From assembly GCA_050287605.1 (NCBI GenBank), contig JBNKCG010000131.1, forward strand, positions 1 through 16,222: a stretch of 16,222 nucleotides of DNA. Reading direction: 5' to 3'. The position numbers and the translations under genes were made by a program. The notes under the pieces were generated by a model. That model saw nothing but the letters and a program-made list of their open reading frames with translations. It was not told the DNA's origin and did no database searches. The stretch's first letter is position 1, and every line of letters begins with the position of its first letter. Origin of the DNA: QQUJ01 sp050287605 (GTDB lineage Bacteria > Pseudomonadota > Gammaproteobacteria > QQUJ01). This document shows, piece by piece, positions 1 through 7,206 of this stretch.

Positions 1-116
1 TAACTTAAATTCCACCTCAAAATCGACGTGATATAACGCGTCGATTTTGACATGTAACACTCACCCCACCAACCCAACCGCTGATTTTTAAGGGGCACCC
101 TTGTAGAAATACGTCT
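1..116 (-). other. Candidate integron attI region (left edge)
   Basis: This stretch lies directly upstream of the integron integrase frame, where attI sits in most integrons, with cassettes added on the far side. Read on the minus strand, away from intI, it contains GTTGGGT at 78-72, which fits the GTTRRRY core consensus. It ends in GTTA at 4-1, which would be the first half of a second core whose remainder lies outside the window; the preceding context (AATTTAAGTTA) resembles the end of class 1 attI. There is no clear gene here. A perfect TTGACA hexamer on the plus strand (47-52) has no good -10 partner. No LexA-type CTG-N10-CAG palindrome was seen. The assignment is inferred from position plus short consensus matches. 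Confidence 0.4.
17..50. repeat. Perfect 12-bp inverted repeat upstream of intI
   Basis: TCAAAATCGACG at 17-28 is exactly complementary to CGTCGATTTTGA at 39-50, with a 10-nt loop. The stem contains A and T runs, so one strand could act as a weak terminator, but it could equally be a folded single-strand recombination substrate or a regulator site in the intI/attI region. It was found directly by reading the sequence; its function is unknown. Confidence 0.75.
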
Positions 117-1106
117 ATTACCACGGAAGGAAACACAGCTAGGGATCAGCCTGCAAAACCCCGCCTGCTCGATCAAGTTCGTGATCGCTGCCGAGTAAAA
201 CACTACAGTATTCGTACCGAGCGGCGTTATAGCGACTGGATTCGTCAATTCATACTTTTCCACGGCAAGCGCCACCCGTCTGACATGGGTGCACCTGAAG
301 TGGAAGCATTTCTCACTCACTTGGCGGTGAATAGAAACGTTGCGCCGGCGACGCAGAATCAGGCGCTTGCCGCAATCCTTTTTCTCTACAGGGAAGTCCT
401 CGCGCTTGAGCTTCCCTGGTTGGATGGGGTGACCCGGGCGACGAAGCCGCCCCGGCTTCCGGTCGTGTTGACAGAAACCGAGGTGCGGGGTCTGTTGGCG
501 CAACTGGATGGTACACATCACCTGATCGCCTCCCTGCTCTACGGCTCTGGACTGCGCCTGATGGAAGCTATCAGGCTGCGAATTAAGGATGTGGACTTCG
601 AACGACTTGAGATCACCGTGCGCGACGGGAAAGGAGGCAAAGACCGCAGAACCATGCTGCCAACGAGCTTGGTAGAACCAATGCGGCAACACCTGGGAAG
701 AGTGCGCATCCTCCATGAACAGGATCTCCAAAGCGGTCTCGGTCCAGTCTATTTGCCGTACGCGCTGGAGCGCAAGTACCCACGCGCAGGCTATGAACTC
801 GGTTGGCAGTACTTTTTCCCTGCCGCTTCGCCATCCAAAGACCCGCGTGGAGGCACCGTCAGGCGCCACCACTTGGGAGAGCAAGCGTTCCAGCGTGCGA
901 AAAAATCAGCCGTTAAACGGGCTGGTATCAATAAACCGGCTTCCAGCCATAGTCTGCGGCATTCCTTCGCCACTCACTTGCTGGAGAAGGGCTACGACAT
1001 CCGTACCGTCCAGGAGCTATTGGGTCATTCAGACGTGCGTACCACGCAGATCTACACCCACGTCCTCAATCGTGGAGGCAATGCCGTTCGCAGCCCATTG
1101 GACTGA
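117..1106 (+). CDS. intI: Integron integrase (tyrosine recombinase, IntI family)
   Basis: Site-specific recombinase that inserts and excises gene cassettes at attI and attC sites. The first ATG (285) would remove the N-terminal core-binding part, yet the frame upstream clearly encodes it, including PRLLDQVRDRCRVKHYSIRT and DWIRQFILFHGKRHP, which match the start of IntI proteins. No ATG, GTG or TTG occurs in frame before 285. ATT at 117 gives 329 aa, the usual IntI length; initiation there is inferred, and loss of the true start is the alternative. The catalytic core looks intact: Arg in GSGLRLMEA, HSLRH, LLGHSDVRTT and Tyr in TQIYTHV. The IntI-specific insert is present (ALERKYPRAG, GWQYFFPA, DPRGGTVRRHH), separating it from XerC/D. 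Base composition looks less GC-rich than the genes to the right, as expected for an integron. No SOS box was seen. Confidence 0.9.
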   Translation: MTTEGNTARDQPAKPRLLDQVRDRCRVKHYSIRTERRYSDWIRQFILFHGKRHPSDMGAPEVEAFLTHLAVNRNVAPATQNQALAAILFLYREVLALELPWLDGVTRATKPPRLPVVLTETEVRGLLAQLDGTHHLIASLLYGSGLRLMEAIRLRIKDVDFERLEITVRDGKGGKDRRTMLPTSLVEPMRQHLGRVRILHEQDLQSGLGPVYLPYALERKYPRAGYELGWQYFFPAASPSKDPRGGTVRRHHLGEQAFQRAKKSAVKRAGINKPASSHSLRHSFATHLLEKGYDIRTVQELLGHSDVRTTQIYTHVLNRGGNAVRSPLD

Positions 1107-1300
1107 TCGAACGGTTGCGAGGGCCTGTTAACGCTAGTCGGACAGACCGGCCCTGGAACTCTGGCCCGCAAAATGCGTGTAGCGTTTGGTCTCGACGTCG
1201 AGCCGACAATATACGACTTCAGGAACGCAGACGCCGGAACAACGTGGGGAACGATTGCCGAGTGCGGATGATCACCCGCTGAAACAAATTGGCATGTTCC
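1107..1300. other. Intergenic region after intI with a short open frame
   Basis: No recognised gene. The frame immediately after the intI TGA stays open to a TGA at 1269-1271, about 54 codons, ending in MRVAFGLDVEPTIYDF and about 16 more residues. An ATG at 1173 has no convincing ribosome binding site. I do not recognise the peptide. It may be a gene remnant or chance. Confidence 0.4.
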
Positions 1301-1330
1301 GTCGGGTTACGCTCTGCTAACCCGACCTAC
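1301..1330. repeat. REP-like palindrome, copy 1
   Basis: GTCGGGTTA (1301-1309) pairs perfectly with TAACCCGAC (1318-1326) around an 8-nt loop, followed by CTAC. A second copy at 15627-15656 matches at 26 of 30 positions in the same orientation. This copy lies 22 bp beyond the rnfB stop codon. It could stabilise or end the rnf transcript, though no T-tract follows. Similar GTCGGGTTA...TAACCCGAC units are common dispersed repeats in gammaproteobacteria (general knowledge, not checked here). Confidence 0.75.
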
Positions 1331-1352
1331 ATCCAAGCTCCGCGTCCAAACG

Positions 1353-2240
1353 TCACGCCGCCGACGACTCCTTCGCCGCCGCCTTGGCCTTGGCCTTCTT
1401 ATCCGGATCCGGAATCATCCCCGGCAGATGAATGATGTCGGTGGGGCACACCTCCACGCAGATCTCTTTGCATTCCGGCCCGTAGTGGAGACAACTGAAG
1501 TGGTTGATGTCGATGGCGCCATCGCGGTAGTCGATGGCCTTGGCGGGACACGCTTTGATGCAGGCCTGGCACTGCACGCACCCCACCATGCAGGTCTCTT
1601 TCACCGTCTTGCCGCGATCCTGGGTCAGGCACGAGAGCACGACACGGTGCTTGCGCGGATACATCATCAACACGTCTTTGGGACAGGCGTCGATGCAGAT
1701 GCCGCAGCCGGTGCACTTGTCGATTTCGATCTCGACGATCCCCAGGTCGCCCACCTTCATGGCGTCGAATTGACAGACGCGCACGCAGTCGCCCAAGCCG
1801 ATACAACCGAACTTGCAGCTCTTGGGACCGCCGAACGACAGCGTCGCGGCGACACAGGTGTTGATGCCTTCGTATTCGGCTTGCTGCTTGGCGAGCACGT
1901 TGGTGCCGTAGCAGCGCAGGCGCGCCACCTCGTCCTTGATCTCGCCCACCGCTTTGCCGGTGAGATTTCCGATCTCGACAGCGACATCCGCTCCGCCCGG
2001 CGCGCACAGCGTCGGAGAGACATCGGGATTTTCCACTACCTCTTCGGCGTAAGCGTGGCAGCCACCGAACCCGCAAGCGCCGCAGTTGGCCGACGGAAGG
2101 TTTTCGTTGACCTCTTCGACGACGGGGTTGATCGGCACGTGAAACTTGCGCGCAGCCGCCGCCAGGGCGATACCGAACATCAATCCCAGTATCGTGAAGA
2201 CCAGCACGCCCCAGAGGGCGATGGAGAGCATTTCGTTCAT
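1353..2240 (-). CDS. rnfB: Rnf complex subunit B, long ferredoxin-rich form
   Basis: Ferredoxin-binding electron carrier subunit of the Rnf ferredoxin:NAD+ oxidoreductase. One N-terminal membrane anchor (about residues 5-28) is followed by a [4Fe-4S] motif with Cys 53, 56, 61 and 79, in the conserved context NCGACGFGGCHAYAEE. Next comes a pair of ferredoxin motifs (Cys 142/146/152/156 and 176/179/182/186) and a second cysteine-rich pair (Cys 221/224/227/231 and Cys 250/257/261/265). At 295 aa it is about 100 aa longer than E. coli RsxB, which carries only the first three motifs; the length and extra clusters resemble RnfB of clostridia and other anaerobes. The tail is rich in Lys and Ala. It is the last gene of the operon, 61 bp after rnfA. 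The ribosome binding site is weak (AGTAGG). Confidence 0.93.
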   Translation of the reverse strand: MNEMLSIALWGVLVFTILGLMFGIALAAAARKFHVPINPVVEEVNENLPSANCGACGFGGCHAYAEEVVENPDVSPTLCAPGGADVAVEIGNLTGKAVGEIKDEVARLRCYGTNVLAKQQAEYEGINTCVAATLSFGGPKSCKFGCIGLGDCVRVCQFDAMKVGDLGIVEIEIDKCTGCGICIDACPKDVLMMYPRKHRVVLSCLTQDRGKTVKETCMVGCVQCQACIKACPAKAIDYRDGAIDINHFSCLHYGPECKEICVEVCPTDIIHLPGMIPDPDKKAKAKAAAKESSAA

Positions 2241-2263
2241 AACGTTACGCCTACTCTGTTCAA

Positions 2264-2282
2264 CACGATACGGTCAATCGTG
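2264..2282. repeat. Small hairpin between rnfA and rnfB
   Basis: CACGAT and ATCGTG (6-bp arms, 7-nt loop) lie in the only sizeable gap within the distal half of the operon. No T-tract follows, so read-through into rnfB is expected. It could be an mRNA processing or stabilising element, or chance. Confidence 0.35.
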
Positions 2283-2301
2283 CCTGTATTGCACATCCCG
2301 A

Positions 2302-3129
2302 CTACATCACCTTCAGGCCGGAGAATCCGAGAAAACTCAACGCAAACAACCCGGCGATGATGAACGCGATGGGCAGACCGCGAAACAGCCGCGGGACCGG
2401 CGCCATATCCACCTTCTCGCGGGCGCAGCTCATAAGAAACAGCGCCAACGCAAATCCCATGGACGCGCCCATCGCCAGCCCCACCGCCTCGACGAACGAC
2501 GCTTCCGCCGTGGCGTTGAGCAGCGGCACCGCCAGAATGATGCAGTTGGTGGTGATCAGCATCAGGTAGATGCCGAATTTCTTGTGCAGCGCCGGCACGA
2601 CTTTACGCAGAATCAAATCGCTGGCCTGCACCAGACAGGCGACAATGCCGATGAAGGCGATGATCTGCAGGAACTCCAACTTTAGCGGCTCCAGCGCGCT
2701 GTGGTGGATGAGCCACGACAAGGTGCCGCTCAGCACGCCCACCACGGTGAAGGTCACGCCCATGCCGATGGCGGTTTCGCGCTTGCGGCTGACGCCGAAG
2801 AAGACGCACAGCCCCAGGTACTTGGTGAAGACGAAGTTGCTGATCAGCGCGGAGGCGATGACCACCGACACCAACACCGCGAATACCGAGGGTTCGATGT
2901 TCAACAGTCCGTCCATGCCGGGTGCGCTCAACAGGTAATGGCCGCTGGCGCTGAGCGGTTCGGCGGTGGTCACGATATAGGTACCGGGATCGGCGCCCGC
3001 CTGCAGGCCGGTCAACGCGATGGGGATGTCGGCATCATTGGCCTGCACCAAACGGATGGCGTCGACGTTCTGCGGCATGGCGCCCTGCACCAACAGTTTG
3101 TATTCCGACAATACGTGCGCGTCAGCCAT
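2302..3129 (-). CDS. rnfA: Rnf complex membrane subunit A with N-terminal extension
   Basis: Integral membrane subunit that, with RnfE, holds an intramembrane [2Fe-2S] cluster. The conserved membrane core starts near residue 80 (SNFVFTKYLGLCVFFGVS, later FGIYLMLITTNCIILAVPLLN) and has about six hydrophobic segments. Both family cysteines, Cys108 and Cys196, are present. At 275 aa it exceeds the usual ~190 aa because of a ~75-residue hydrophilic N-terminal segment that I do not recognise. The long start is favoured because GGAGGAGG sits just upstream of the ATG and because it overlaps the end of rnfE by 8 bp. The internal Met72 has no ribosome binding site. RnfA identity is firm; the function of the extension is unknown. 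Confidence 0.93.
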   Translation of the reverse strand: MADAHVLSEYKLLVQGAMPQNVDAIRLVQANDADIPIALTGLQAGADPGTYIVTTAEPLSASGHYLLSAPGMDGLLNIEPSVFAVLVSVVIASALISNFVFTKYLGLCVFFGVSRKRETAIGMGVTFTVVGVLSGTLSWLIHHSALEPLKLEFLQIIAFIGIVACLVQASDLILRKVVPALHKKFGIYLMLITTNCIILAVPLLNATAEASFVEAVGLAMGASMGFALALFLMSCAREKVDMAPVPRLFRGLPIAFIIAGLFALSFLGFSGLKVM

Positions 3130-3769
3130 GATGACCTCCTCCGCCCATCTTCTCTTCGGGCAGCTTGTTACCCAGTTTCAGGTCCACCCAGTTGTACAGC
3201 ATCATGATGAGACCGATGGTAAAGAACCCCCCGGCCGGCAGCACCACCAGCAGCAACGGCTTGAACGCCACCACTTGGTAGCCGAACAGGCTGCCGCTGC
3301 CCAACAGTTCGCGAAACGCGCCGGTAAGCACCAGTGCCACCAGGAAGCCCAGCCCCATGCCGAAGCCGTCCCAGAACGACGGCACTACGTCATGCTTCAT
3401 GGAGAACAGCTCCATGCGCGAGATGATGATGGCGAAGGCGACGATCAGCTTCACATACAGCCCCACCTCCTGATACACGGCGGGGAAGTTGGCGGCCAGG
3501 GTCATATCCATCACCGTCACCCAGATGGCGATGATGATGGTGAAGATGGGAATGCGGATCTTGGGGTTGATGATGCGCTTCAACGCCGACGCCGAGACGC
3601 TGGAGAGTACCTGCACCACGAACACCGCCACGCCCAACATCAACCCGTTTTTGACCGCGGTGGTGACGGCCACCGCCGGGCACAAGCTGAGCGCGAGTCG
3701 GAAGACGGGATTCTCCTCGAAGATCCCACGCATGATCATGGTGGAAATGGGCGGTGGCGCTTTGCTCAT
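3122..3769 (-). CDS. rnfE: Rnf complex membrane subunit E, lacking one cluster cysteine
   Basis: Six-helix membrane partner of RnfA (homologous to NqrD). Family features: FEENPVFRLALSLCPAVAVT with Cys30, KIRIPIFTIIIA, PSFWDGFGMGLGF, and FRELLGSGSLFG. In RnfE and NqrD proteins the stretch LI(V/I)TNCxxxGRAEAF supplies the second cysteine of the [2Fe-2S] site. Here it reads LIVAFAIIISRMELF, so Cys is replaced by Ala and the GRAEAF motif by SRMELF. It is 215 aa, with a His/Gly-rich end. It starts in an ATGA overlap with rnfG (GGAGAA upstream) and overlaps rnfA by 8 bp. The subunit assignment is firm by motif and operon position. Confidence 0.93.
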   Translation of the reverse strand: MSKAPPPISTMIMRGIFEENPVFRLALSLCPAVAVTTAVKNGLMLGVAVFVVQVLSSVSASALKRIINPKIRIPIFTIIIAIWVTVMDMTLAANFPAVYQEVGLYVKLIVAFAIIISRMELFSMKHDVVPSFWDGFGMGLGFLVALVLTGAFRELLGSGSLFGYQVVAFKPLLLVVLPAGGFFTIGLIMMLYNWVDLKLGNKLPEEKMGGGGHHG

Positions 3770-4647
3770 AAATATTTCTCCACGATACGCATGCGCTTGC
3801 GGAAGTTGCGCAGCGCACGCTTGACGCCGTTGGTCACCGCGGTGCTGCTGATGGTGGAACCGGTGATGGCATGGATCTGCGGATGGGCATCGATCTCGGC
3901 GCGGTTCTCACGCACCCACGCGGCGAAATCCTCATCGCCCAGCATTTCCAGGCGCTTGCGCCAATCACCCGGCAGCGGGTCCTTGGTGACCTGGATGTTC
4001 TCGATCTGATCGAAGCTGCGCCCGGCGAATTGGTTCTTGAAATAGCGCTGCACGATCTCGGCGCCCAGACCGGGGTCCTCCTCGTGCTCGATCACCTCCA
4101 GCCCCTGCACGCCGAATTGCGCGTTGATGGCAAGGAAGAAGCGGATCCAGTTCTTGTAGCCGGCGGTGAGTCCCTCCACCACGTACCCGGCGACGGCGCC
4201 GTTCTGCTCGCCGACGAAGAAGCGTCCGGCATAGTTGAAGTTCTCGCCTTCGCCGACGCCGGCCGTGCTGCGTACCCAGGCATCTTTGGTATCGGGTGCC
4301 TCGGCACTGGCAACCTCGGCCGGCACATCGTGTGTCGCGAGGGGTTTGCCGTTTTCATCGACCGTTACCAGCGTACGCGGGGTGAGGTAGAGCACCTCCA
4401 GGTTCTCGCCTCTCCAGCGCAGGTAGCGACGCACCTCGTGGATGCGCGCGTCGGGCGTCAGGGCCAACAAGGTGCCTATCATCTGCTGCTCGCGCGCCTG
4501 GATGTTGCGCACCTTCGCCGGTTCGGTGAGGAAGTAGAAAAAACCGAGGATGATGCCGGCCGCCAGGCAGGCCACGGTGAGACCGGCGACAATGCGCACC
4601 ATGTCGCGAACATTGGGCGGCGCCTGCTGATCCACTTGCGTATTCAT
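3766..4647 (-). CDS. rnfG: Rnf complex subunit G, covalent flavoprotein
   Basis: Single-pass membrane subunit with an extracytoplasmic FMN domain; FMN is attached to Thr in RnfG and NqrC. One membrane segment at about residues 17-40, then the conserved HEEDPGLGAEI (about 188-198) and the flavin attachment motif TGSTISS with the acceptor expected at Thr265. The start at 4647 (293 aa) is chosen because its ATG forms an ATGA overlap with the rnfD stop; an upstream Met at 4689 would intrude into rnfD. About 30 extra residues (roughly 224-256, acidic and basic, with WRKRLEMLGDEDFAAWV) separate the PGLG region from the FMN motif compared with what I recall of E. coli RnfG. Confidence 0.93.
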   Translation of the reverse strand: MNTQVDQQAPPNVRDMVRIVAGLTVACLAAGIILGFFYFLTEPAKVRNIQAREQQMIGTLLALTPDARIHEVRRYLRWRGENLEVLYLTPRTLVTVDENGKPLATHDVPAEVASAEAPDTKDAWVRSTAGVGEGENFNYAGRFFVGEQNGAVAGYVVEGLTAGYKNWIRFFLAINAQFGVQGLEVIEHEEDPGLGAEIVQRYFKNQFAGRSFDQIENIQVTKDPLPGDWRKRLEMLGDEDFAAWVRENRAEIDAHPQIHAITGSTISSTAVTNGVKRALRNFRKRMRIVEKYL

Positions 4648-5630
4648 GACGGCGTCCCCCGGTCGGCCACCCGTTTGGGCCGGAACCACTCTTCCAACGC
4701 GGGTACCAACAGGTTCATCAACAGAATCGCGTAACAGATACCCTCAGGATAGCCGCCCCAGTTGCGGATGATGCCGGTGAGCAGGCCGATACCGAGGCCG
4801 AAGACGATTTGGCCCTTGGGCGTCGAGGGGCTGGTGACGTAGTCGGTCGCCATGAAGAACGCGCCCAGCCAGAGCCCGCCGGAGAGCATGTAGAGCAGCG
4901 GCGTGTCGGAAAACGGCGCCATCAGCGCGGCGCCGGCGATGACGCTGAGCGGAATGTAGAGCTTGATGATGCGGTGCCAAAGCAGAAACAGCGCACCGAT
5001 CAGGATGAACAGTACCGACACCTCGCCGATGCTGCCCGACTGGAATCCCAGAAAGAACGACACCAGCGGGTTCATGTCGCCGGGCACGCCGGTGAGCTGC
5101 AGCGCCGCACCGCTTTGGGTGGCCGTCTTCATCGCCGCCAGCGGCGTCGCACCGGTGAAGGCGTCGATGGCGGCGCTGCCGAGGGTGCTCGGCGGCAGCC
5201 AGCGCGTGGTCATCTCCACCGGGAAGGTGGCCATCATGATGGATCGCGCAATCAACGCCACGTTGAAGATGTTGTAGCCCAGCCCGCCGAACACGCTCTT
5301 GGCGAAGAAGACGCCCAGCAGCCCGCCGAGAAAGGGCATCCACAGCGGAATCGCCGGCGGCAGCGTGAAGGCGAGCAGGATGCCGGTGCAGATCACCGAG
5401 CCGTCGCGCACGGTCGAAGGCATCTTACCGAGCTTGCAGGCGAGATGTTCGGCCACGGCGCAGCCGAGGATCGACGAAGCGGTGAGCGCAATCACCTGCC
5501 AGCCGAACATGATCCAGGCCCACACCAGTGCCGGCATCAGCGAGATGTTGACCAGCCACATGATCTCGGCGGTGGTACGCCCGCGCCGCACGTGCGGGCC
5601 GTAGGAGAGGTGTAGCGGATCAGTCGACAT
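4644..5630 (-). CDS. rnfD: Rnf complex membrane subunit D, covalent flavoprotein
   Basis: Polytopic membrane subunit homologous to NqrB; it carries a covalent FMN and takes part in ion-coupled electron transfer. Family motifs in order: DGSVICTGILLAFTLPP (about 76-92), KSVFGGLGYNIFNVAL (111-126), and the FMN motif AFTGATPLA with acceptor Thr162. The C-terminal half has a further set of hydrophobic helices ending in GGYPEGICYAILLMNLLVP. Length is 328 aa, normal for RnfD. It starts 54 bp after rnfC with GGGGAA upstream of the ATG and ends in an ATGA overlap with rnfG. Confidence 0.95.
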   Translation of the reverse strand: MSTDPLHLSYGPHVRRGRTTAEIMWLVNISLMPALVWAWIMFGWQVIALTASSILGCAVAEHLACKLGKMPSTVRDGSVICTGILLAFTLPPAIPLWMPFLGGLLGVFFAKSVFGGLGYNIFNVALIARSIMMATFPVEMTTRWLPPSTLGSAAIDAFTGATPLAAMKTATQSGAALQLTGVPGDMNPLVSFFLGFQSGSIGEVSVLFILIGALFLLWHRIIKLYIPLSVIAGAALMAPFSDTPLLYMLSGGLWLGAFFMATDYVTSPSTPKGQIVFGLGIGLLTGIIRNWGGYPEGICYAILLMNLLVPALEEWFRPKRVADRGTPS

Positions 5631-5684
5631 GGACCGTGTTCCCCGGGTTGCGAAACGCGTATAAGAATTTCAATCCGCTCTCCC

Positions 5685-7052
5685 TCAATGCGCCTGCTTG
5701 GCCAGCTTGTTGCGGTAGGCGGTCTTGGCCACCTGCATGAACTGCACCAGCGGGCGGTTGGAGGGACAGACGTAGGAGCAGCACCCGCACTCGAAGCAGT
5801 CGAGTACGCCGTACACCTCGGTTTCCAGCGGCCGCCCCCACTCCACGTATTGGGAGACCTTGCTCGGCTCCAGTCCCAACGGGCAGACGTCGAGGCATCC
5901 GCCGCAACCGATGCAGGGGCCGAAACGATCGAGGTTGGTCTCGGCGCGGGTGAGGAACAGCAGCCCGCTGGTCCCTTTCACCACCGGCACGTCGAGATCG
6001 GCCAGCGCGCGCCCCATCATGGGACCGCCCGCCAGCACCTTGACCACGTCGCCCTGCAGTCCGCCGCAGTGCTCCATCAGCGCGGAAATCGGAGTACCGA
6101 TGGGCACGCGCAGGTTCTTGGGCTGTGCGATGCCGAGCCCCGAAACCGTCACCACCCGGTCGATCACCGGCTTGTCGTTGCGGATCGCCTCCAGGCAGGC
6201 GTAGGCGGTGGCCACGTTTTGCACCACGATGCCCACTTGCAGCGGCAACCCGCGGCGCGGCACCACGCGCCCGGTGAGCGCCTCGATCAACTGGCGTTCG
6301 GCGCCCTGCGGATACTTGGTTTCGGTGGCCATCACCTCCATGGTCACCGGGAACGGCATGGTGGCGATCCCCAGACGTTCGATCGTCTCGCGCAACGCCT
6401 GGATCGCCGGCTGCTTGTTGTCCTCAACGCCGATCAGGCAGCGCTGGACACCGATGATGCGCGCGATCAGCCACGATCCCAGCACCACCTTCTCCGCCTC
6501 TTCCAGCATCAGCCGGTAGTCGCAGGTGAGATAGGGTTCGCATTCGGAGCCGTTGATGAGCAGCAGGTCGATCTGAGCGTTGGAGGGTAGCGTCAGCTTG
6601 CGGTAGGTGGGAAACGCAGCGCCGCCCAGGCCCACCAGACCGCCGTGCTTGAGTTTCTCCAGCATCGCCTCGCGCGACAGCTCCATCCAGCCCGCTTGCT
6701 CGGGAAACTGCGGCTCGTCGTCGCAGGGTTTGGCGAGGATGGTGACGGCGGTGTCGTGCACCAATACCGGGTGGGGCTCGCGCTGGACGTTCTTGACGAT
6801 GCCCGAGATGGGGGCGTGGATGCGCAGCCCGTCGGGCGCTTCGGCGATCACGTCGCCGCGTTTGACCAGATCCTTCTTCTCCACCAACGGTTTGGCGGCG
6901 GGGCCCAGACTCTGGCTGACCGGAACGGTAACGCTGCCGGGTGTGAACACCTCGATGGCACACTCGGCGGTGAGATTCTTGTGCTCGGTAGGATGGATAC
7001 CACCGCGGGCGAAGGTGCGCTCGCCGGGTTTGAGCAGCGACAGGATACCCAT
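5685..7052 (-). CDS. rnfC: Rnf complex subunit C, NADH-binding flavoprotein
   Basis: Peripheral subunit where NAD(H) reacts through FMN. It has an N-terminal RnfC barrel-sandwich region (HAPISGIVKNV), an NADH/FMN-binding fold with GLVGLGGAAFPT (about 138-149), NGSECEPYLTCD (168-178) and KYPQGAERQL (246-255), then a SLBB-like segment and two [4Fe-4S] motifs: Cys 380/383/386/390 and Cys 419/422/425/429 followed by PSNRP. At 455 aa it lacks the long Ala/Lys-rich C-terminal repeats of E. coli RnfC and looks like the compact form of anaerobes. It is the first gene of the operon, with GAGGGG upstream of the ATG and a 250-bp leader region containing possible operator sites. Confidence 0.95.
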   Translation of the reverse strand: MGILSLLKPGERTFARGGIHPTEHKNLTAECAIEVFTPGSVTVPVSQSLGPAAKPLVEKKDLVKRGDVIAEAPDGLRIHAPISGIVKNVQREPHPVLVHDTAVTILAKPCDDEPQFPEQAGWMELSREAMLEKLKHGGLVGLGGAAFPTYRKLTLPSNAQIDLLLINGSECEPYLTCDYRLMLEEAEKVVLGSWLIARIIGVQRCLIGVEDNKQPAIQALRETIERLGIATMPFPVTMEVMATETKYPQGAERQLIEALTGRVVPRRGLPLQVGIVVQNVATAYACLEAIRNDKPVIDRVVTVSGLGIAQPKNLRVPIGTPISALMEHCGGLQGDVVKVLAGGPMMGRALADLDVPVVKGTSGLLFLTRAETNLDRFGPCIGCGGCLDVCPLGLEPSKVSQYVEWGRPLETEVYGVLDCFECGCCSYVCPSNRPLVQFMQVAKTAYRNKLAKQAH

Positions 7053-7206
7053 ACCGTCCCCTCTGTATTGCTGAACCGCACACCACGCCGACGCGGCGCA
7101 CTGCGACCCATGGTCAACGACAACCTAACAACCGGCCTCTAGTGCTTGTGCACCCCCCAACCGGCCAAACTGCGAGCATTTTTTCGATTTAATTCAGCCC
7201 GGTCCG

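Noticed and set aside
55..61. Second integron core at the TAAC of ATGTAAC
   Set aside because: It does not fit RYYYAAC because of the G at the third position.
4648..4689. Upstream rnfG start at 4689
   Set aside because: It would lie inside rnfD; the ATG at 4647 forms a standard ATGA overlap.
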